Positions 25,341-32,978 of a stretch of DNA of 64,000 nt are shown here, piece after piece. The stretch spans positions 434,001-498,000 of the forward strand of contig NZ_FSRJ01000001.1 of the NCBI RefSeq assembly GCF_900142065.1. The letters run 5' to 3'. The first letter of the stretch is position 1; every line of letters begins with the position of its first letter. Below the pieces are notes generated by a model. The model searched no databases and was not told the origin of the DNA. It saw only the letters and a list, made by a program, of their open reading frames with translations. This DNA is from Agromyces cerinus subsp. cerinus. GTDB lineage: Bacteria > Actinomycetota > Actinomycetes > Actinomycetales > Microbacteriaceae. Position numbers and translations under genes: made by a program.

Positions 25341-28300
25341 GTGAGTACCTTCGCGTCGTGGGTGCGCACGCGCAAAGCCGCCGCATCGACCGTCGCGATC
25401 TCATTGCTCGCCGGCGTTCCGCTCACCTTCGCCGTGCTCCACCAGGGCTTTCCCGTGACCGACGTCGACCTCTCGGCTCGCGAGGTCTGGGTCACGAACG
25501 GCAAGGAACTGCTCGCCGGTCGGCTCAACCGTCAGATCGAAGAACTCGACGCAGCGGTCAACACGGCGTCGAATGCGTTCGATGTGCTGCAGGACGGCGA
25601 CGACGTCTTCCTCTACGACGAGAGTCTCGGATCGATCGAGCGCATCGATCCCGCATTCACCACCCTCGGGCAGGGCATCGCCGCTCCTCCGGGGTCGGAG
25701 GTCGACCACGGCGGTGAGACGCTCGCGATCCTCTCGCCGAAGGGCGAGCTCTGGGTCACCGGCGCCGCGGGCGACCTGCAGCTGAACCCGGCCGACACCG
25801 AGCCGATCGCACAGCTCGGCAAGGGCGCCCACATCGCGGTGTCGAACGACGGCGTCGTGTACGCGAGCTCCGCAGCCGACGACCAGCTCGTGAAGATCCC
25901 GTCGCCGGGCGCGGGTCCCGAGAAGAGCGCGCTCCCGGCGATCGGCGAGCACCAGCTGTCGATCGTGGGCGACGAGCCGGTGGTGCTCGACACCGAGAAG
26001 AACGCCCTGATCATCGGGGGCAGCGCGCGGAAGCTCGACGAGACGGCACTCAAGATCCAGCAGGTCGGCGCCGAGAGCGACTCGGTGCTCCTGGCGACGG
26101 GCGAGGGCCTCCTGCGGGTTCCGCTCGCGGGCGGGGACGTCGAGACGATCGCCGCCGACATCGACGCGCCCACCACTGCCGACGAGGTCGCCAGCCCGGT
26201 CTGGCTCGACGGCTGCGCCCACGGGGCGTGGGCGGGCGTCGGCCGATACGTCAGCGCCTGCGACGGGCGGGAACCGGCCGTGCAGACCATCGAGCAGGTC
26301 ACCGCCGGCTCGCGCCTCGAGTTCCGCGTGAATCGCAGCGTGATCGCGCTGAACAACCTGTCGAACGGCAACGTGTGGCTCGTCGACTCCAACATGCGTC
26401 TCGTCGACAACTGGGACGAAGTGACCCCGCCCGACGAGAGCGACGCCGAGGAGGGCGACGAGAAGGCCTCCCAGCAGACCTTCGAGGACACGCTCGCCGA
26501 ACGCAGCGAGACGAACCGTCCGCCCACCGCGCGCGACGACGAGTTCGGCGTGCGACCGGGCCGCACCACGCTGCTCGAGGTGCTCGAGAACGACACGGAC
26601 CCCGACGGCGACGTGCTCACCGCGACGAACGTCGGTGAGATCGCCGAGGAGTCGGGCAAGCTCGAGGTCATCGACGGCGGCCGAGCCCTGCAGTTCACCC
26701 CGGCGCCGGGGGCTTCGGGCACGGTGTCGTTCCAGTACACGGCCGACGACGGACGGCTCGGTGTCGCTCAGGCCCACGTCGACGTGACGATCCGCCCGAC
26801 TGCTGAGAACAACCCGCCCGTCGCCATCCGCGAGGGCGCGATCAGCGTCGAGCAGGGCAAGGCGATGGGCTACAACGTGCTCAGCGACTGGATCGACCCC
26901 GACGGAGACGACGTCTTCCTCGTGAGCGCCTCGCCGACGACCGGCGACTCCGTCCGGTTCGCACCCGACGGCTTCGTCACCTTCGAGCACAAGACCGGCG
27001 AGCTCGGCACCAAGGAGGTGCAGTTCGTCGTCTCCGACGGCACGGTCACCTCGGCCGGGGTGCTGACCGTCGAGGTCAAGGAGCCTGGCGCGCTGAACCC
27101 GGTCGGCACGCCCGACTTCGCCGAGGTCTTCGCCGGCGAGACGGTGATGATCGAACCGCTCGTGAACGACCTCAGCCCGTCGGGCGAGCCGCTGGCGCTC
27201 CTCGGTGTCGAGGGCACGCCGACCAGCGCCTCCGTGACACCGAACCTCGAGCGCGGCGCCATCGCCTTCTCGTCCCGGCAGGTCGGCAGCCACATCTTCA
27301 TCTACAACCTCGGCGCCGGCGCGGCGACGAGCGTCGGCCTGATCCGCGTCGACGTCAAGGAGGCGCCCGGGGAGGCGCCACCGCCCATCGCGGTCAAGGA
27401 CACCGCCTATCTCCGTCCGGGCGAGCCGACGACCCTTCCGGTGCTCATCAACGACGTGTCCCCGAGCGGACGGGTGCTCGCCGTGCAGACGGTCGACACC
27501 GAGGCATCCGGCGATCTGCTCTCGGTCGAGGTGCTGAACAACGCGGTCGCGAGGATCACGGCGTCCGAGGCGCTCACCGAACAGCTCCAGTTCGCGTACA
27601 CCGTCTCCGACGGCATCGCGACCTCGACGACCACGGTCACCGTCGTGCCCGTTCCACCGCTCGTCAAGCACCAGCCGCCGGTCGCGGTCGACGACGCGGT
27701 CGCCGTGCGCGCGGGCGACATCGTGACCGTGCCGGTGCTCGAGAACGACTACCACCCCGATGCCGCGCCGATCACGCTCGACAGCGAGCTCGCCGATGTC
27801 AGTGGTGCCGGCGGGCTCGCCTTCACCTCCGAGGGAACGGTGCGCTATCAGGCGCCGAAGAAGCCCGGCGTCTACACCGTCGGCTACCGCATCTCCGACG
27901 ACTACGAGCAGTCGGCCTCGGCCGTCGTGCGGTTCACGGTCGTGGCTCCCGATGCCGAGGGCAACCGCGCACCGCTGCCGCTGCCGCTGACCTCCCGCAC
28001 CTTCGAGGGCACCGCCGTCAAGATCGACATCCCCCTCGACGGTCTCGACCCCGACGGCGACTCCGTCACGCTCGTCGGCATCACGACGCCGCCCTCGCTC
28101 GGTCGCATCACCGACATCGGCAGCACGCACATCAGCTACGAGGCGAACGCGGGCTCGGCCGGCACCGACAGCTTCACCTACGAGGTCGCCGACACCAGCG
28201 GCGCCTCCGCGACCGGCACGATCCGCATCGGCGTCATTCCGCGACCGACCGAGGCGCTGCCGCCGAACGCGGTCGACGACGTCGTCGAGCTCCGGCCCGG

Positions 28301-30650
28301 CCGTCGCGCGGCGATCGACGTGCTCGCGAACGACTCGGACCCGAGCGGCTACCCGATCAAGGTGCAGAAGAAGCTGCCCGAGGTGGGCGACGGCCTCACC
28401 GCGAGCGTGAAGAACAACCGCGTGCTCGTCGAGGCGCCCGAGGCCGAGGGCGGCAGCTCGGTGCGGTACGAGATCACCAACGGGCACGGCGGCGCCGACG
28501 GCGCGTTCATCCAGGTGCTCGTCGCGAAGGACGCGAAGATCGAACCGCCGACCGCGCACGACAAGATCGTCGAGCCGAAGCAGGTCGTCGACAAGAGCAG
28601 CGTCACCGTCGACCCGTTGAAGGACGCCCAGAACCCCGGCGGACTCGTCGAAGACCTCACGGTCGCCGTCGAGGGGCCGAACTCCGAGAACGCCGAGGTG
28701 ATGAGCGACGGCACCGTCAAGGTCACCCCGACGTCGGAGCGCCAGGCGATCGCCTACCGCCTGACGAACGAGATCGACGACCTGACGGCGATGGCCTTCA
28801 TCGTCGTGCCTCCGAACGTCGTCGCCGACGACGACGAGCAGAAGGAGCAGGAGCAGGTCTTCCCGCCTCCCTACCTCGCCGACCTCGGCCCGCAGATCGT
28901 GCGCATGAACGGCACGATCTCGTGGAACCTCGGCGACATCGTGATCGTGCCCTCCGGCAAGCCGGCGCGCATCCTCTCCGCGACGGCGTCCAACAGCGAC
29001 GGCACGTCTCCGATGACGGATGCCTCGACGCTCACCTACACCCCGGCCGAGGACTTCCGCGGTCCGTCGAGCGTGACGTTCGAGGTGACCGACGGCGAGA
29101 GCGCGACCGACCCGAAGGGCCGGAAGGCGTTCCTCACGATCAACGTGACTGTCGGCGACCCGAACTTCGAAGACGTGCCGCCCACGTTCACCCCCCGCAC
29201 CGTGCAGGTCGAGGCGGGCGAGGCCGCGCAGGAGATCGATCTTCGCGAGTCGAGCGGTCACCCGAGCGACGCGGTGCTGCAGCAACTGACGTACAACGGC
29301 CTGCAGGGTCAGAGCGAGGACTTCACGGCGAGCCTCAACGGGTCGAAGCTCACGGTCGGCTCCCCGCTCGGCGTTCAGCCCGGCACGAAGACGACCCTCA
29401 CGTTCACGGTCGACTACAAGGAGTTCTCGGTTCCCGGATCCATCGACGTCGAGGTCGTGAGCTCCTCACGGCCGACCGCGCAGGTTCGCGACGACGGCCC
29501 CGTCGAGATGGAGCCGGCGACGAGCAAGGGCATCGACGTGCTCGCCAACGACCTCAACCCGTTCGAGTCCGACGGCGTGCCGCTCAGGATCATCGACGCC
29601 CAGATCGATCAGGCGTCGGTCGGGTCGACCGCGAGCGTGAGCTACACCGCCTCCGACATCACGGTGACGACCGGCCCGACGTTCACGGGCGAGCTGAGCA
29701 TCGTCTACCGGGTGCAGGACGGCACGAAGGATCCGTTGCGCGAGGTGACCGGCCGGGCGACCGTGATCGTGCGTGCCCCGCCCGACCGGCCCGCGCCGCC
29801 CGTGGCATCCGCCGGCGACGCGGCCGCGACCGTGAGGTGGCAGGCGCCCGCGACCAACAACTCGCCGATCATCGACTACACCGTGCGCTGGTCGGGCGGC
29901 AGCAAGACCTTCCCGGCGGACGCCGCGGGATCGAACCAGCCGATCGACAACCTGACCAACGGTCAGGGGTACTCCTTCACCGTGACCGCGAGGAACGAGA
30001 AGGGCAGCTCCGCGGCATCGCCCGCGAGCGAGACCGTGACGCCCTACGGCACGCCCACAGCCCCGCGCAACGTGTCGATCAGCGCGGGCGGCACCGCGCC
30101 CGCCACGCTGAACATGAACTGGAGCGAGCCGTCGATCACCGGCGGCGGATCCCTGCAGTACAAGTGGCGCCTGAACGGCGGGGCTTGGAACTACACGAAC
30201 GCGACGTCGGCGTCGACCGGCGGCGCGAGCGCGGGCACCTGGACCGTCGAGGTGCAGGCGATCAACCGGGGCAGCGGCCAGACGGGTCCCGGCGCGACCG
30301 CCTCGACCGTCGTCAGCAACCCGCAGCCGTCGGGATCGATCGGAAAGGGCGCGAGCATGTCGTGCCAGAGCGGCGGCGGCGGATGCGCCGAGGTGCGCAT
30401 CACCTGGAGCAACATGGATCCCGGCACCTACAAGGTCTACGCCACGATCAACGGCGGCGCGGTGGGCAGCTACAAGGAGACCATGTCCATCGGAGCGGAC
30501 GGCCGCGCACAGTTGCAGAACCACCTCGGTGTGCGATCGGCGGGCGAGACGATCGCGGTGCACTTCGAGAACGTGAGCGGTGGCACCTCTCGCACGCTCG
30601 GAGCCATCAGCGGAAGTCAGTGGAACAGCATCAGCTTCAACACCTGGTGA
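25341..30650 (+). CDS. Giant surface protein B: paralogue with a different C-terminal tip
   Basis: This 1769-residue protein aligns with giant protein A from end to end by eye. It shares the N-terminal anchor, the REVWVTNGKELLAGRLNRQI domain, the Ig/cadherin-like repeats (from about 391) and two fibronectin type III domains (from about 1481). It is richer in lysine than A. The last ~110 residues are unrelated to A: two Cys (MSCQSGGGGCAEV), then a beta-rich segment with KVYATINGG and a Ser/Gly-rich end. The GTG start has GGGGAG 7 bases upstream. MoxR, DUF58 and transglutaminase-fold genes follow. In Bifidobacterium a single fn3 gene sits at this place. The role is probably surface adhesion or wall anchoring. 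Confidence 0.9.
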   Translation: MSTFASWVRTRKAAASTVAISLLAGVPLTFAVLHQGFPVTDVDLSAREVWVTNGKELLAGRLNRQIEELDAAVNTASNAFDVLQDGDDVFLYDESLGSIERIDPAFTTLGQGIAAPPGSEVDHGGETLAILSPKGELWVTGAAGDLQLNPADTEPIAQLGKGAHIAVSNDGVVYASSAADDQLVKIPSPGAGPEKSALPAIGEHQLSIVGDEPVVLDTEKNALIIGGSARKLDETALKIQQVGAESDSVLLATGEGLLRVPLAGGDVETIAADIDAPTTADEVASPVWLDGCAHGAWAGVGRYVSACDGREPAVQTIEQVTAGSRLEFRVNRSVIALNNLSNGNVWLVDSNMRLVDNWDEVTPPDESDAEEGDEKASQQTFEDTLAERSETNRPPTARDDEFGVRPGRTTLLEVLENDTDPDGDVLTATNVGEIAEESGKLEVIDGGRALQFTPAPGASGTVSFQYTADDGRLGVAQAHVDVTIRPTAENNPPVAIREGAISVEQGKAMGYNVLSDWIDPDGDDVFLVSASPTTGDSVRFAPDGFVTFEHKTGELGTKEVQFVVSDGTVTSAGVLTVEVKEPGALNPVGTPDFAEVFAGETVMIEPLVNDLSPSGEPLALLGVEGTPTSASVTPNLERGAIAFSSRQVGSHIFIYNLGAGAATSVGLIRVDVKEAPGEAPPPIAVKDTAYLRPGEPTTLPVLINDVSPSGRVLAVQTVDTEASGDLLSVEVLNNAVARITASEALTEQLQFAYTVSDGIATSTTTVTVVPVPPLVKHQPPVAVDDAVAVRAGDIVTVPVLENDYHPDAAPITLDSELADVSGAGGLAFTSEGTVRYQAPKKPGVYTVGYRISDDYEQSASAVVRFTVVAPDAEGNRAPLPLPLTSRTFEGTAVKIDIPLDGLDPDGDSVTLVGITTPPSLGRITDIGSTHISYEANAGSAGTDSFTYEVADTSGASATGTIRIGVIPRPTEALPPNAVDDVVELRPGRRAAIDVLANDSDPSGYPIKVQKKLPEVGDGLTASVKNNRVLVEAPEAEGGSSVRYEITNGHGGADGAFIQVLVAKDAKIEPPTAHDKIVEPKQVVDKSSVTVDPLKDAQNPGGLVEDLTVAVEGPNSENAEVMSDGTVKVTPTSERQAIAYRLTNEIDDLTAMAFIVVPPNVVADDDEQKEQEQVFPPPYLADLGPQIVRMNGTISWNLGDIVIVPSGKPARILSATASNSDGTSPMTDASTLTYTPAEDFRGPSSVTFEVTDGESATDPKGRKAFLTINVTVGDPNFEDVPPTFTPRTVQVEAGEAAQEIDLRESSGHPSDAVLQQLTYNGLQGQSEDFTASLNGSKLTVGSPLGVQPGTKTTLTFTVDYKEFSVPGSIDVEVVSSSRPTAQVRDDGPVEMEPATSKGIDVLANDLNPFESDGVPLRIIDAQIDQASVGSTASVSYTASDITVTTGPTFTGELSIVYRVQDGTKDPLREVTGRATVIVRAPPDRPAPPVASAGDAAATVRWQAPATNNSPIIDYTVRWSGGSKTFPADAAGSNQPIDNLTNGQGYSFTVTARNEKGSSAASPASETVTPYGTPTAPRNVSISAGGTAPATLNMNWSEPSITGGGSLQYKWRLNGGAWNYTNATSASTGGASAGTWTVEVQAINRGSGQTGPGATASTVVSNPQPSGSIGKGASMSCQSGGGGCAEVRITWSNMDPGTYKVYATINGGAVGSYKETMSIGADGRAQLQNHLGVRSAGETIAVHFENVSGGTSRTLGAISGSQWNSISFNTW

Positions 30651-30693
30651 CCCGGCGTCACCACCAAGGCCAGAACATCTCAGAGGAGCACGT

Positions 30694-31662
30694 ATGTCAG
30701 TGACACAGGAACAGGCGGACTGGTTCGCCGACGCATTCGCCAAGCTCGTCGACAACGTCGACCAGGCGATCCTCGGCAAGCGCGAGGTCATCAGGCTCGT
30801 GGTGACGGCGCTGCTCAGCGACGGCCACGTGCTGCTCGAGGACGTGCCGGGCACTGGCAAGACGGTCCTCGCCAAGGCGCTCGCGAACACGCTCGACGGC
30901 TCGAACTCGCGCATCCAGTTCACCCCCGACCTGCTGCCGTCGGATGTCACCGGCGTCACGATCTACGACCAGGGCAAGGGCGTCTTCGAGTTCCACAAGG
31001 GCCCGATCTTCGCCTCGATCGTGCTCGCCGACGAGATCAACCGGGCCAGCCCGAAGACGCAGTCGGCACTCCTCGAGGTCATGGAGGAGGGACGCGTCAC
31101 CGTCGACGGCGTGAGCCACGACGTCGGCCGCCCGTTCATGGTCATCGCGACGCAGAACCCCGTCGAGCAGGCCGGCACCTACACGCTGCCCGAGGCGCAG
31201 CTCGACCGCTTCCTCATCAAGACGTCGCTCGGCTACCCCGACCACAACACCGCGGTCGCCCTGCTCCTCGACTCCTCGAACCGCGCCCGTGCCTCGAAGG
31301 TCTCGCCGATCATCGCCCCCGGGTCGGTGGCGGCGATGGCCCAGCTGGCGTCGGAGGTGTTCGTCGACGCATCCGTGCTCGCCTACCTCAACCACATCGT
31401 GACCGCGACCCGCTCCCACAAGGACTCCACGCTCGGCGTCAGCATGCGCGGTGCGCTCGCACTTGCGCGTGCCGTGAAGACCTGGGCGCTGTCGCAGGGC
31501 CGCACCTACGTCACGCCCGACGACGTGCGCGAGCTGGCAGTGCCCGTGCTCGCGCACCGCATCATCGTCGACCCCGAGTCGGACTTCGCCGGCGTCACCG
31601 CCGAAGACATCGTGAGCCGAGTGCTGGTCGACATCGAACCGCCCGCGTACCGCGCGGCATGA
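30694..31662 (+). CDS. MoxR-family AAA+ ATPase (cluster copy)
   Basis: This 322-residue AAA+ ATPase has Walker A GTGKT at residues 53-57, Walker B in [13 protein letters not shown], and the MoxR signature [24 protein letters not shown]. MoxR proteins act as chaperone-like factors that mature or insert metal or partners into client complexes. They are almost always followed by a DUF58 gene, as here. The ATG at 30694 has GAGGAG 7 bases before it; upstream in-frame codons are shadow over gene B. Its stop overlaps the DUF58 start (ATGA). A paralogue lies at 48474. Confidence 0.94.
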   Translation: MSVTQEQADWFADAFAKLVDNVDQAILGKREVIRLVVTALLSDGHVLLEDVPGTGKTVLAKALANTLDGSNSRIQFTPDLLPSDVTGVTIYDQGKGVFEFHKGPIFASIVLADEINRASPKTQSALLEVMEEGRVTVDGVSHDVGRPFMVIATQNPVEQAGTYTLPEAQLDRFLIKTSLGYPDHNTAVALLLDSSNRARASKVSPIIAPGSVAAMAQLASEVFVDASVLAYLNHIVTATRSHKDSTLGVSMRGALALARAVKTWALSQGRTYVTPDDVRELAVPVLAHRIIVDPESDFAGVTAEDIVSRVLVDIEPPAYRAA

Positions 31663-32978
31663 CGAGCACCGCCGCGCCCGAACGCCCGGAGGCCGCCGCT
31701 CCGCGCGTGCCCTCGCAGACCGCCATCGCCCTGCGGAGTCTCTGGCGAGCCATCACGGGCGGCGTCCGCAATGCGCTCCGGCTGTCGGGCCAGGCCCTGG
31801 GCCGCGTCTTCGGGTTCGCGGCGCCGGTGACGAGCGTGGTCTCGCCCCTCGGCTGGATCGTGCTCGCCGGCGCAGTGGCGGCGTTCGCGCTCAGCCGCAT
31901 CTTCGGCTGGATCGAGTTCGGCTTCGTCGCGGCGACGCTCGCCGCCGCACTCCTCGTCGCGGTCGCGTTCGTCTTCGGCCGCGCGAACTTCAGCGTGCAC
32001 ATCGAGCTGAACCCGCACCGCGTCGTCGCGGGCGAGCGCGCGCTCGGCCGCATGCTGGTGACGAACATCGCGGCGAAGCCGTCGATCCCGTCGCGCATGG
32101 AGCTGCCGGTCGGCGGCGCCGTCGCCGAGTTCGTGGTCCCGGTGCTCGCACCGGGCGCCGAGCACGACGAGCTCTTCGCCGTGCCGACGCATCGTCGTGC
32201 CGTCATCGTCGCCGGCCCCGCGATCACGGTGCGCGGCGACCAGCTCGGACTGCTGCGCCGCACCGTGCGCTGGACCGACGAGGTCGAGCTCTTCGTGCAT
32301 CCCGTGACGGCTCGGCTGGCACCGAGCGCCTCCGGCCTCGTGCGCGACCTCGAGGGCGAGGTCACGAAGACCATCACGAACGACGACATCTCCTTCCACG
32401 CCCTGCGTTCCTACGAACCGGGCGATGCGCTTCGCAACGTGCACTGGCGCACCTCGGCCCGCACCGGCCAGCTCATGGTGCGCCAGTTCGAGGAGACCCG
32501 TCGGTCGCAGCTCACGATCGTGCACACGACCGACCGCGACGCCTACGCGTCGGAGGACGAGTTCGAACTCGCCATCTCGATCACCGCGTCGATCGGCGTC
32601 CAGGTCGTGCGCGACGGCACCAGGATGAGCATCGTGAGCGAGCGGATGCCGCTCTCCACCGCCACCCCGACGTCGCTGCTCGACGACTCCTCGCGGCTGG
32701 TCGAGACCTCGGGCGACCACGCGAACCTGCGCGACTTCGCGCGAGACTCCACGAAGCGCCTGCCGCCGCCGAGCGTCGTGATGATCGTCGGCGGCTCGCA
32801 GGTGCCCCTCGCCGACTTCCGTGCCGCCGAGACCGTCTTCGGCCTCGACACGCAGACCATCGGGTTCCGAGCCGAGTTCGGTGCGCCGTCGCGCATCGCG
32901 AAGGTGTCGGGCCTCACGGTCGTGACGATCGGTGCGATCGGCGATCTGCCCCGGGTGATGCGGCGGGTGCGACCGTGA
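31659..32978 (+). CDS. DUF58 (vWA-like) membrane protein (cluster copy)
   Basis: This 439-residue protein has two membrane helices (about 60-105) and the DUF58 core motif SYEPGDALRNVHWRTSARTG. A vWA-like C-terminal half follows. DUF58 proteins are partners of MoxR ATPases, but their molecular role is not settled. The N-terminus is cytoplasmic and Arg-rich. The start and stop each overlap a neighbour by 4 bp, so production should match MoxR and the transglutaminase-fold protein. A longer paralogue lies at 49480. Confidence 0.92.
   Translation: MTSTAAPERPEAAAPRVPSQTAIALRSLWRAITGGVRNALRLSGQALGRVFGFAAPVTSVVSPLGWIVLAGAVAAFALSRIFGWIEFGFVAATLAAALLVAVAFVFGRANFSVHIELNPHRVVAGERALGRMLVTNIAAKPSIPSRMELPVGGAVAEFVVPVLAPGAEHDELFAVPTHRRAVIVAGPAITVRGDQLGLLRRTVRWTDEVELFVHPVTARLAPSASGLVRDLEGEVTKTITNDDISFHALRSYEPGDALRNVHWRTSARTGQLMVRQFEETRRSQLTIVHTTDRDAYASEDEFELAISITASIGVQVVRDGTRMSIVSERMPLSTATPTSLLDDSSRLVETSGDHANLRDFARDSTKRLPPPSVVMIVGGSQVPLADFRAAETVFGLDTQTIGFRAEFGAPSRIAKVSGLTVVTIGAIGDLPRVMRRVRP

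Noticed and set aside
25401..29285. Open frame of 1294 codons on the minus strand, opposite giant protein B
   Set aside because: It is Arg/Asp/Val-biased, low-complexity translation from the opposite strand of a high-GC repeat gene. It has no family motifs or ribosome-binding site. The plus-strand frame has clear domains.
20000..30650. Phase-variable recombination between the two giant genes
   Set aside because: The longest shared identical stretches I can see are only about 30 bases, and there is no invertase or inverted orientation. Recombination may occur over evolution, but a switch is not supported.
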